Positions 1 through 6,421 of a stretch of 13,273 bases of DNA are shown here, in pieces; position 1 is the stretch's first letter; every line of letters begins with the position of its first letter. The DNA is from 4572-123 sp002084545 (GTDB lineage: Bacteria > Desulfobacterota > Desulfobacteria > Desulfobacterales > 4572-123): assembly GCA_029939715.1 (NCBI GenBank), contig JAOZSJ010000104.1, forward strand, positions 1 through 13,273. Reading direction: 5' to 3'. Made by a program: the position numbers and the translations under genes. A model generated the notes under the pieces. It did not search any database, was not told the origin of the DNA, and was given only the letters and a program-made list of their open reading frames with translations.

Positions 1-34
1 GATAAAGGCTTTGGATGCCTTCATGTCGTCAACT

Positions 35-577
35 TCATCGATGCCGGTCTGTCTTAATTAAATCCGGATCGACAATTGAGACCGCGGGATACATTTTCGG
101 GCCTTTGATGCTCATTTTGAATTTCCTGTTAACATCCGTTATCACCGAGACCCAGGTAACTTCGCTGCCAGTACCGCAGGTTGTGGGGATTGCCAGAAAC
201 GGCAAAGGATCATTTTTATATTTTTCCTTTCCTTCATAGGCTTCAATATCCCCATCATTTGTTCCAAGCAGGGCCAGGGCCTTTCCTGCATCAATGGGGC
301 TTCCGCCACCGAATCCAATAACCAGGTCAGGATTAAGCCGCCGCATTTTTCCGGCAATTTTGTTTATTGTATCTGATTTCGGGTTTGCCTCGATCTCATC
401 AAATATTTTGATCCCTGGAAGCTGCGGCAATACCTTTTTCAGTAAACCGGATTGAACAATTCCCTGATCGGTCACAAGGATTGGATTCTCCGCCCTTAAG
501 TATTCATTAATGATTAATTTGAGATTGCTGATCTCTCCCGACCCGAAATAGAGTCTTGCCGGCATATGAAAAAGCAT
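35..577 (-). pseudogene. Iron-containing alcohol dehydrogenase, N-terminal half only
   Basis: The 180-residue product is the NAD(P)-binding half of a group III iron-dependent alcohol dehydrogenase, an enzyme that oxidises an alcohol or reduces an aldehyde. The nucleotide loop GGGSPID lies at residues 90-96 and the signature TTCGTGSEVT at 132-141. The reading frame stays family-like to VDPDLIK (169-175), then ends in TDRHR and a stop. Family members are usually about 380 residues, and the histidines that bind iron lie in the missing half, so this product should be inactive. The start is well supported: AAAGGAGG sits 8 bases before the ATG. It follows the racemase gene by 66 bases in the same direction and was probably the last gene of that minus-strand operon. 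One frame over, the DNA past the break reads TGID, like the family's TG(M/I)DAL signature, but the match does not continue. The break could be a real deletion or an assembly error, since a scaffold gap lies 1.5 kb away. Confidence 0.8.
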
Positions 578-643
578 ATGGATGGCCTCCTTTAAGAATA
601 GATTGTTTTTGCTTTTTAGCTATAAATAAATTCGCTATCTGTA

Positions 644-1429
644 TTATACGTGCCCATAGTAATCTCTGTGTACAACAATTGAATAGGCAAAGTCTAACAG
701 TGTTCCCCAACTAAATATCGGGATATCTATTTCCCGTTGGAGCGCCCGTGCAAATGGTTGAAATCCCGTGCACTCCAATACCATGGCCCCCATGTCGGGA
801 TAGTCCTGGTAAAACTTCCGTGCCACGTTTATGAATTCTTTTTCGGCGCGTTCATAGTTGGCTCCAGGTAGATCGGATCGAACTCCATCAGTCCAAAGTT
901 TATCAAATTCCCCGCAAACACCATACTCCTCTATCCCGCCTGCAACATAATTAGTTCCTGGTATGATGCCTGCCGATTCGAAATGACGAGGCTGAAAAGA
1001 AGCTTTTTCGGAGAGGAAAAGGCCCACCACCTGGTTTGGCCCGATCAGTTGCTGAGCCCATGGCGTCTGGAGGAGACTGGACATAAAAACCGGTAACTTT
1101 ACATGGACGGCGATCTCTTTTTGAAAATAGGCAAAATATCCGCATTCAGCAGCAATAGCCCGGCACCCCATCTTTTCAAGTTTTTTCGCGGCACGTTGAA
1201 GAGGTTTCAAACACAGAGATTTATCTTCTTCATAAATCAGGGCATTAATATCGACACCCTCGGCAATTTCGTACTGAATAGGGAAGGGGAAAGCGCTGGG
1301 GTTGCGCACATCTCCTGGAAAGCCGGGAAAGTTGTCGTCCAGAAGAATGATTCCCAGGCCCATTCCATAACAATTCCTGCCTTTTCGGGCTTTGATATTC
1401 GATATACCCATGTCACGATTCAGGTACAT
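644..1429 (-). CDS. Aspartate/glutamate racemase family protein (copy 1)
   Basis: This 261-residue protein belongs to the Asp/Glu/hydantoin racemase superfamily, cofactor-independent enzymes that use two cysteines as acid and base; the family also holds maleate isomerases and malonate decarboxylases, so the substrate is open. The two expected cysteines are Cys96 in AAECGYF and Cys220 in VLECTGF. It is colinear with the second racemase of the window (9157-9939), sharing LGIxLLD near the N-terminus, the CGYFxxFQKE block and PVFMSxLLQ. I chose the ATG at 1429 over an upstream one at 1456 because GGAGGAG sits 4 bases before it and nothing similar precedes 1456. The start lies 19 bases after the stop of the mttB-like remnant, so the two were co-transcribed. 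No defect is visible, although both neighbours are broken. Confidence 0.85.
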   Translation of the reverse strand: MYLNRDMGISNIKARKGRNCYGMGLGIILLDDNFPGFPGDVRNPSAFPFPIQYEIAEGVDINALIYEEDKSLCLKPLQRAAKKLEKMGCRAIAAECGYFAYFQKEIAVHVKLPVFMSSLLQTPWAQQLIGPNQVVGLFLSEKASFQPRHFESAGIIPGTNYVAGGIEEYGVCGEFDKLWTDGVRSDLPGANYERAEKEFINVARKFYQDYPDMGAMVLECTGFQPFARALQREIDIPIFSWGTLLDFAYSIVVHRDYYGHV

Positions 1430-1433
1430 TTGA

Positions 1434-1440
1434 CTCCTCC
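1434..1440 (-). promoter_or_regulatory. Ribosome binding site deciding the racemase start
   Basis: The minus strand reads GGAGGAG, then TCAA, then ATG at 1429. This is a near-perfect Shine-Dalgarno at normal spacing and selects the internal ATG over the longer reading from 1456, which would overlap the upstream gene. Confidence 0.75.
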
Positions 1441-1448
1441 ATATGCTC

Positions 1449-2000
1449 TCATGCATTCGATATCTGCTGTTTGCGCCGAGTTACCCATTCCGATAATTCC
1501 TGTTCCAGTCCGCTGTCCAGGGGCGGTTTCTGATATGCCGCCAATCTTTTTTCCAGCAGCTCACCGGCCTGATCCGCCGCATCCATGCCCCCTTTCTGCA
1601 TCCAGACAGCATGGGAATCCCGGTTGCCAAGGCTGCCCTGGTACAGGCTGCGAAAATTTTGAAATGTACTGGAATGGGTGAGATATTCACCTTTGGCCCC
1701 CATGGCCAGGATGATATCGATTCCCAGTGTCTCCTGATTCACTTTGACTTTTTGTCTGGACGCCAGAATATAGCGGCACACCTTTTCATCCATGAGCCAT
1801 TTTTCAAGACTTGTAGCCAGATAGGAGCTGAGCATTCCAAAGGCGTGTAAAATATAGTCCGCTCCGCTTTCAATGGCATTACTCAGACAAAGGGCGCTTT
1901 CGGCCATGGCTTGTCCATCCGGCAGGTGAGAGTCGTTCAGCGCGCCGCCGGTGCGGCTGGGCAATCCGTAAAATTTGGCCATCTGCCTGATCCGGAGCAT
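1449..2000 (-). pseudogene. MttB-family (trimethylamine methyltransferase-like) protein, C-terminal fragment
   Basis: This reading frame carries the C-terminal third of an MttB-superfamily (COG5598) corrinoid-dependent methyltransferase. From the block KFYGLPSRTGG it aligns with the intact copies of this window: KFYGLP matches HYFGLP (residues 311-316 of the 4904-6373 protein), ADYILHAFGML matches ADLVHDTGIIY, and the terminal block with TFQNFR matches HTFDHF. It is a different subgroup from the two intact copies (GGALNDSHLPDGQ in place of GTAGCTDAAIVGAQ), so it is not a simple duplicate. Its own frame is closed by a stop shortly upstream, within the 55-bp sequence next to the gap, and it is in a different frame from the N-terminal fragment. 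About 85-90 residues expected between the two fragments are absent. Either the gene is deleted and frameshifted or the assembly is wrong. Confidence 0.75.
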
Positions 2001-2039
2001 ATTGCAGGGGGGAGAGCGGGCTGATTATACCCATGGTGG
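1985..2039. repeat. 55-bp direct repeat, copy left of the scaffold gap
   Basis: These 55 bases, ending exactly at the gap, are identical to the 55 bases that begin exactly on its other side (2140-2194). An exact match abutting both gap edges is what unmerged overlapping contigs look like, and 55 is a common de Bruijn k-mer size. It is most likely an assembly artefact, not a biological repeat. Confidence 0.9.
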
Positions 2040-2139
2040 NNNNNNNNNNNNNNNNNNNNNNNNNNNNNNNNNNNNNNNNNNNNNNNNNNNNNNNNNNNNN
2101 NNNNNNNNNNNNNNNNNNNNNNNNNNNNNNNNNNNNNNN
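2040..2139. other. Scaffold gap of 100 N
   Basis: There are exactly 100 unknown bases, a conventional placeholder length, inside the mttB-like gene. The identical 55-bp flanks suggest the contigs overlap and the true gap is zero or negative. By alignment with the intact paralogs, however, roughly 260 bases of coding sequence are missing here. Confidence 0.97.
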
Positions 2140-2194
2140 GCCTGATCCGGAGCATATTGCAGGGGGGAGAGCGGGCTGATTATACCCATGGTGG
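2140..2194. repeat. 55-bp direct repeat, copy right of the scaffold gap
   Basis: This copy is identical to 1985-2039 and begins at the gap edge. On the minus strand it encodes MGIISPLSPLQYAPDQ, which is in frame with the N-terminal fragment of the mttB-like gene. Confidence 0.9.
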
Positions 2195-2657
2195 AGGGTT
2201 GCTCCCGCAGTTTATCCATACCCCCGAAAATAATGCCCAAGAGAGCCAGACTGTCGGTGACCGTGTCTGCCGACTGGGTGCTGGAAGTCGCTGCCACATC
2301 ACACAGGGTCAGGTCTTCCAATATCATATCCAGATGACTGGTCTTAGCGTCTACATCATGGGGATGCACGGATTCATGGGCCGTCATCTGATCAAGAGGA
2401 GATGTCTGGACCAGTTTGGCTATTTTCCGGTAATCCGCCATTGTGCCAAGGCGCTGGGTTTTATCTTTTTCCGCAATATACACCTCTCCGCCGGTGCCGC
2501 ATAGAACAGGGGCGCCCCCGCCGATGTGAAGCGTTTTCTCAGGGTTTCTGGCCCTGATTTTAAACTGGACCGGCGCACTTTCCGTGGCCTTTAACACCTG
2601 CTGTTCGGTAAAAAATATCCTGGAGCCCTGCACTTTAAAGCCGTGCTGATGTGTCAT
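2140..2657 (-). pseudogene. MttB-family methyltransferase, N-terminal and central fragment
   Basis: This frame encodes the first half of the same MttB-superfamily protein, beginning MTHQHGFKVQG and running into the gap. It aligns with residues of about 55-219 of the 4904-6373 protein: FFTEQQVLKATESAP matches KIPARLVEQAMAEAP, the DKLREQP block matches DQLRKKP (195-201), and the end SPLSPLQ matches EPVTPLL. The ATG at 2657 is not the original start. The preceding 105 bases in the same frame encode the conserved N-terminal helix of the family and are separated from this ATG only by a UGA. An ATG with no good Shine-Dalgarno and a missing first helix argue against a functional product from here. 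Confidence 0.75.
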
Positions 2658-2663
2658 GATATT

Positions 2664-2768
2664 TCAATCCTTTGTTTTGTTATCATCTCCTACCGGGCAG
2701 CCGGTGCGCTCCAGAATGAGAAACGCAGCCTGCTTGATTTCATTGATCTGATCATCTGTTATGGTTTT
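2664..2768 (-). pseudogene. N-terminal remnant of the mttB-like gene, ended by an in-frame UGA
   Basis: The minus strand encodes TITDDQINEIKQAAFLILER followed by TGCPVGDDN, the typical MttB-family opening (compare LTEKKIKDLYSAALQILERT in the gene at 4904). It ends at a UGA (2666-2664), and two codons later the same frame continues as the main fragment. Joining the two gives a spacing from the TG to the following SAP block of 45 positions, against 42 in the intact paralog, so this is one gene with a nonsense codon. No ATG, GTG or TTG in frame lies where the family starts; the first in-frame start codon (a TTG at 2954) would add some 60 residues with no family resemblance. Confidence 0.7.
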
Positions 2769-2936
2769 GCATTTAAGGACTGTTTTAAAGCAAAAACTCC
2801 AAATTGTTGAAAAAGAACTAACCGTCCGCGTTACTGCGCATGTTTTTGAAACCGCGGCAACCTTTACCCATATCCCTTCGATCTGGATTCTGTGCGCTTT
2901 TGCCTCTGTTTTTACTTGTCTGTTTTGCTTAAAGCG

Positions 2937-2950
2937 ATTATTATAATAAT
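2937..2950. promoter_or_regulatory. AT palindrome with TATAAT before the first gntR gene
   Basis: ATTATTATAATAAT is a perfect 14-bp palindrome containing a consensus -10 hexamer, TATAAT (2942-2947), for the plus strand. Because it is symmetric, an ATTATA/TATAAT also faces the minus-strand mttB-like gene. No convincing -35 is seen; TTGTCT at 2916-2921 is the nearest but would need 20 bases of spacing. It could be the promoter and possibly an operator of the divergent pair. Confidence 0.35.
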
Positions 2951-3033
2951 TCAAGTTTGTCGTTATTCAGACATTTGCCATGAGCATGAGATGCTTTCCA
3001 AAAATGGATCAGAGCCGGAAAGAGGGGAACAGA

Positions 3034-3726
3034 TTGCCGATACCACAAATAGATAAAACGATCAACCGCCTGATCATGCGGGATGAGGTTTACCAGACCT
3101 TGCTGAATTGGATCATTGAAGGGGCGTTGCGCCCGGGTGAGAAACTGCTGGACAAGGAACTCGCTGAGAATTTGGGAGTCAGCCGAACACCGGTGCGTGA
3201 AGCCCTTCGACGTCTTGAAGACAAGGGCTTAGTGGAGGCCTCCGCCGGGCGCTGGACAAGGGTTGCCGAAATATCTGACTCTGATGCCGATATGCTTTAT
3301 CCCATCATCCAGACCCTGGAGGAACTTGCCATCCAGATGGCCATAAGCCATATGAAACAGCAGGATTTTAACGAGATGGAACAGGCCAATGAAGACTTGC
3401 GGGCCGCCATAAAGGCCGGTCAGCCGGTGAAGGCCTCCAAGGCGGATGCGGATTTCCATGATGTGGTGATCAGAATGTCCGGGAATCATTATCTGATAAC
3501 AATTCTTAAGGACCTTAAAATCAAGTATCGATGGATAGATGTGCTCTACTTTGAAGATTGTGCAAATGTTATAGGTGCCGTTGATGAACATAAACAGATC
3601 GTTGCGGCTTTGAAAACCGGCGATCTTAAAGGCGCCGTCAAGTCGATGCAGGTAAATTGGCGCAACACTCTGAAAAGGTTGCAGACTCTGCCTGAAAAGC
3701 AATCGCAGCAAAGGATCGCGCAATAA
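3034..3726 (+). CDS. GntR-family transcriptional regulator, FCD (FadR) subfamily, copy 1
   Basis: This 230-residue DNA-binding regulator has an N-terminal winged helix (residues about 12-80, recognition helix in VSRTPVREALRRLEDK) and a C-terminal all-helical FCD ligand domain (about 88-215). Candidate metal or ligand residues of the FCD domain are His142 (DFH) and His186 (DEH); Asn208 stands where many FCD proteins have a further histidine. I start it at the TTG at 3034, which has GAGGGG 6 bases upstream and aligns codon for codon with the start of its paralog (LPIP against MPVP). The upstream ATGs at 2980, 2986 and 3004 add up to 18 residues but have no Shine-Dalgarno. It faces the mttB-like remnant and precedes the second regulator, so it probably controls one or both methyltransferase clusters in response to a small carboxylate or amino-acid ligand. 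Confidence 0.88.
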   Translation: MPIPQIDKTINRLIMRDEVYQTLLNWIIEGALRPGEKLLDKELAENLGVSRTPVREALRRLEDKGLVEASAGRWTRVAEISDSDADMLYPIIQTLEELAIQMAISHMKQQDFNEMEQANEDLRAAIKAGQPVKASKADADFHDVVIRMSGNHYLITILKDLKIKYRWIDVLYFEDCANVIGAVDEHKQIVAALKTGDLKGAVKSMQVNWRNTLKRLQTLPEKQSQQRIAQ

Positions 3727-4052
3727 TCGCAGATTTCCATGATGCAACCATATTGAACCATTCCCTCTCCGTGCAACAAACCCCCTTTTAATTTGACTGA
3801 ACCCCGCATTTTTTTATTAAACGAAAAGTGAATGGCTTTGTTTATCGGGAGTTTCATTTTTTGCTTGACAGGGTTGCGGCAACATGCAATATATTGCATC
3901 CAAAATATATAAAACAGAATATTGGATTACAGGGGCTGGCCGGGGCAGATGCTTCCTACTAAGTTTTTGCATGCTGCGGCGTTCACCCAGGGCTTTTTGA
4001 GGGATTACCAAAAAAAAGAATGGTTCCCAAATAATAGAAAAAGAGGCAAATC
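3727..4052 (+). other. Intergenic region between the two gntR genes
   Basis: These 326 bases are AT-rich and hold no gene that I can support. They contain a promoter with an overlapping perfect palindrome (3865-3899), a further isolated half-site TTGCAT at 3967-3972, and the ribosome binding site AGAGG just before the second regulator. The short open frames here have no ribosome binding site or recognisable protein. Confidence 0.6.
3865..3899 (+). promoter_or_regulatory. Promoter with 16-bp palindromic operator, probably autoregulatory
   Basis: A perfect -35 hexamer TTGACA (3865-3870) is followed after 19 bases by TATATT (3890-3895), which lies inside the perfect palindrome ATGCAATATATTGCAT (3884-3899). 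A symmetric site covering the -10 is a classic repressor position. GntR/FCD proteins bind as dimers to short palindromes, and the nearest downstream gene is such a regulator, so autorepression is the simplest reading. The 19-base spacing is slightly long, which would suit a regulated promoter. That the palindrome is the GntR operator is inferred. Confidence 0.6.
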
Positions 4053-4730
4053 ATGCCGGTACCTAAGAACAATAAACAAATACAACGATCTTCCATGCGG
4101 GATGAAGTTTATAACACTTTATTCGAATGGATCATGGAAGGTGTGTTGAAGCCTGGCGAGAAGCTCCTGGACAAAGAACTCGCTGAATCTTTGGGCGTAA
4201 GTCGGACACCCGTTCGTGAAGCTCTCAGGCGTCTTGAAGATAAGGAACTTATTGAAGCTTCCGCAAGCCGCTGGACACGGGTTGCGAAAATATCAATTGC
4301 TGAAGCTGATCTGATCTATCCGATTATTGCCTCATTAGAGAAACTGGCCGTCTCAATGGCGCTACCAAAGCTGACCTCTCAAGATTTTGCAGAAATGGAA
4401 AAGGCCAATGCTGATTTAAAGGAGGCCATAGCAGAGGGGTTCCCGGTTAAAGCGTCGAATGCCGATTCGAATTTTCACGGTGCGATTCTTAAAAGGTCTG
4501 AAAACCCCCACCTGGCCAAAATTTTACAGGATTTAAAGATTAAGCACCGTCTGCTGGAATTGCTTTTTTTTAAAGGGTGTGCATGTGTCTCGGACTCGGT
4601 GGCTGAGCATCAGATGATAATTGATTCGTTGAAAGCCAAAGATCTTGATCGTGTCTTGACTCTGATCGAACATAACTGGGTTAAAACCATAGGCAACCTG
4701 AAAAAATTTTCCTGCGATGAATTATCTTAA
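4053..4730 (+). CDS. GntR-family transcriptional regulator, FCD (FadR) subfamily, copy 2
   Basis: This 225-residue paralog of the preceding regulator aligns without gaps. Over residues 11-80 (winged helix) I count 56 of 70 identical, with VSRTPVREALRRLEDK wholly conserved; over residues 81-220 (FCD domain) I count about 63 of 140. The FCD residues His142 (NFH) and His186 (AEH) are kept; the C-terminal helix reads EHNW, with Asn208 as in copy 1 but a histidine next to it. It is preceded by AGAGGC and an ATG at normal spacing, and by a promoter overlapped by a 16-bp palindrome. The mttB gene starts 173 bases downstream on the same strand. The pattern suggests duplication followed by divergence of ligand sensing while DNA recognition was retained. 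Confidence 0.9.
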   Translation: MPVPKNNKQIQRSSMRDEVYNTLFEWIMEGVLKPGEKLLDKELAESLGVSRTPVREALRRLEDKELIEASASRWTRVAKISIAEADLIYPIIASLEKLAVSMALPKLTSQDFAEMEKANADLKEAIAEGFPVKASNADSNFHGAILKRSENPHLAKILQDLKIKHRLLELLFFKGCACVSDSVAEHQMIIDSLKAKDLDRVLTLIEHNWVKTIGNLKKFSCDELS

Positions 4731-4733
4731 TAG

Positions 4734-4761
4734 CTTTGTAAAGAAAGAATTCTTTGCAAAG
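4734..4761 (+). terminator. 12-bp hairpin just after gntR copy 2
   Basis: Starting 3 bases after the stop codon, CTTTGTAAAGAA can pair with TTCTTTGCAAAG around a 4-base AGAA loop, giving 11 Watson-Crick pairs and one G-U. The stem is AT-rich and is followed by GGTTTTGAAACGGTATTTTT, not an immediate uridine tract, so as an intrinsic terminator it is weak. It could also be an operator or processing site between the regulator and the methyltransferase operon. Confidence 0.4.
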
Positions 4762-4903
4762 GTTTTGAAACGGTATTTTTCTAAAAAAAAGGATTTCCCT
4801 GAAAGAATTGATGAAATCAGCTCAACACAACTGCTGCAGTTCTTTTAAGGTGACTGAAATCAGTACAATTTTGTTAATAAATTTAAAATGAGGAGCTTTA
4901 TTC

Positions 4904-6373
4904 ATGAAATTCAATTGCCAAAACGATAAACCGGAATTCAGGATTCTTACGGAAAAAAAGATAAAAGATCTGTACAGTGCGGCCCTTCAGATTCTGGAAA
5001 GAACCGGGTCGGCTTTCGAATGTCAGGAAGCGCTCGACCTGCTTGGCGATGCCGGTGCGGATGTCACTGATCCCGCAAAGGTCAAAATTCCTGCGAGGCT
5101 GGTCGAACAGGCCATGGCCGAGGCGCCAAAGATGATCACCATCTACAGCCGGGACGGTGATCCCGTCATGGTGCTTGACGGGAGAGGCGGTTCGCACTTT
5201 GGCGTGCAGGTGGACAGTATGTCCTACCTTGACCCGTATACCCGGAAACGCAGGCCCTTTGAGGTCCGGGATGTCATTGATCACATCCGGATTACCGACG
5301 CGCTTAAAAACATTGAATGGTTTTTCACCTGTCCGGGATACAGCGTTGTACCGGGGGTGCTGGCCGAAAAGATCAGTGTGCTTCAATGTACCCTTAACAG
5401 CACCAAGCCGATTGTCGCGGAAATATTAACCGTACCCGGCCTGCGGGGGATGATTGAAACCTGCGCGATGATTGCGGGCGGTGAAGATCAGTTGCGTAAA
5501 AAACCATTTTTAATCGGCTCGGCCGAACCGGTCACACCGCTGCTCCAGGGAAAAGAAGCCATGGAAAAAGGTCTTATCTGCGCTGAAAAGGGAATTCCCC
5601 ACGTGGTCTACGGTATGCCGATGCTCGGTGCTACCACACCGGCAACGCTTGCCGGGTGCCTTGCCATAGCACTTGCCGAGGTATTGGCGGAACTGGTTGT
5701 GCTGCAGTTGAAAAACCCGGGGACGCCGGTGATCGGTGGTACCCTGGCGTCGGTCATGGATATGAAATCCACGATATTCTCTTTTGGCGCCCCGGAAATG
5801 AGCCTTATGGTCGGGGCCATGACCGAGATCTACCATTACTTCGGTCTGCCCTCCTTCGGCACCGCCGGGTGCACCGATGCGGCGATCGTTGGCGCCCAGG
5901 CCGGCGTGGAGGCCACCTACCAGGTAATGCTCTCCGCGCTCACCGGGGCGGACCTGGTCCATGACACCGGCATCATTTATCACGACAAGATGGTTTCTCC
6001 GGAGCTCACCGTCCTGGTTAATGAAATCATCGGTATGGTCAATGTGACCATTCAGGGGGTTGAGGTGAATTCAGATACCCTTGCCCTTGATTTGATCGAA
6101 AAAATAGGTCCCAAGGGCAGCTACATTGCGGAACAGCATACCTTTGACCATTTCAGGGATTTCTGGCCGGCGAAATTATTCGACCGCAGTTATGAGCAGG
6201 ATCAGGGCGTGGCAAACTGCGAGGATCAGGTCAGACAGAAAACAATTGAGATCCTTGAAAACCACGAACCAAAACCCCTTGAGGCGAAAATGGTAGCCGA
6301 GCTTAAAAAGCTTGAAAAATCATGGTTCGACGCGGAAGGGTTGAAATACGAATATCCCAAGGCGGATAAATAA
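4904..6373 (+). CDS. Trimethylamine methyltransferase (MttB) family protein, non-pyrrolysine, copy 1
   Basis: This 489-residue protein is a full-length MttB-superfamily (COG5598/MtgB-like) methyltransferase. Characterised members move a methyl group from a quaternary or tertiary amine (trimethylamine, glycine betaine, proline betaine, carnitine) to a corrinoid protein, using a TIM barrel. Landmarks are the N-terminal helix LTEKKIKDLYSAALQILERT (15-34), SYLDPYTRK (107-115), LRKKPFL (197-203), MDMKST (285-290), FGAPE (294-298), GCTDA (322-326) and HTFDHF (412-417). There is no in-frame UAG, so it is of the branch lacking pyrrolysine and the substrate is probably not trimethylamine itself. GGAG sits 8 bases before the ATG. 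It heads a plus-strand series of catabolic genes and follows two GntR regulators. No corrinoid protein partner is encoded in the window. The substrate is unknown. Confidence 0.9.
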   Translation: MKFNCQNDKPEFRILTEKKIKDLYSAALQILERTGSAFECQEALDLLGDAGADVTDPAKVKIPARLVEQAMAEAPKMITIYSRDGDPVMVLDGRGGSHFGVQVDSMSYLDPYTRKRRPFEVRDVIDHIRITDALKNIEWFFTCPGYSVVPGVLAEKISVLQCTLNSTKPIVAEILTVPGLRGMIETCAMIAGGEDQLRKKPFLIGSAEPVTPLLQGKEAMEKGLICAEKGIPHVVYGMPMLGATTPATLAGCLAIALAEVLAELVVLQLKNPGTPVIGGTLASVMDMKSTIFSFGAPEMSLMVGAMTEIYHYFGLPSFGTAGCTDAAIVGAQAGVEATYQVMLSALTGADLVHDTGIIYHDKMVSPELTVLVNEIIGMVNVTIQGVEVNSDTLALDLIEKIGPKGSYIAEQHTFDHFRDFWPAKLFDRSYEQDQGVANCEDQVRQKTIEILENHEPKPLEAKMVAELKKLEKSWFDAEGLKYEYPKADK

Positions 6374-6382
6374 AGGAAAAAC

Positions 6383-6421
6383 ATGCGGCTCGCGGCTGCA
6401 AAGTTGGAAGTTGGATTATGA
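6383..6421 (+). CDS. Possible 12-codon leader ORF coupled to the next gene
   Basis: A tiny frame, MRLAAAKLEVGL, begins 9 bases after the mttB stop with a good AAAGGAAAAAC before its ATG. Its UGA overlaps the start of the next gene as ATGA (6418-6421). The downstream gene's own Shine-Dalgarno (GGAAG or TTGGA) is weaker, so reading this frame could deliver ribosomes to it. It may equally be chance; no conserved peptide is recognised. Confidence 0.3.
   Translation: MRLAAAKLEVGL

Noticed and set aside
1..57. Plus-strand open stretch ending in a TAA at 55-57, as the tail of another gene
   Set aside because: Only 18 residues are visible and they match nothing I recognise; it overlaps the alcohol dehydrogenase end on the other strand.
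1103..1681. 192-codon plus-strand open frame
   Set aside because: It lies antisense to the racemase and the mttB-like fragment, both of which have clear family motifs. The plus-strand product has no recognisable motif and no ribosome site.
2664..2666. UGA as a selenocysteine codon
   Set aside because: The position is not catalytic in MttB proteins, the paralogs have no cysteine there, no SECIS-like hairpin was recognised just downstream, and the gene carries other lesions.
2769..2954. Open extension upstream of the mttB-like N-terminus (beginning at a TTG at 2954)
   Set aside because: Its residues do not resemble any MttB N-terminus and it includes the likely promoter region, so it is not part of the protein.
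3922..4149. 75-codon plus-strand frame across the start of gntR copy 2
   Set aside because: It overlaps a clear gene in another frame, has no ribosome site and covers a regulatory spacer.
4866..4874. ACAATTTTGT inverted repeat before mttB copy 1 as a GntR operator
   Set aside because: It has a 2-base centre, not the 4-base centre of the 16-bp palindrome, and lacks the GC step, so it cannot be called the same site. Such AT-rich repeats arise easily by chance.
5510..5983. 157-codon minus-strand open frame inside mttB copy 1
   Set aside because: It is antisense to a well-supported gene; long reverse frames are expected from GC-rich coding sequence.
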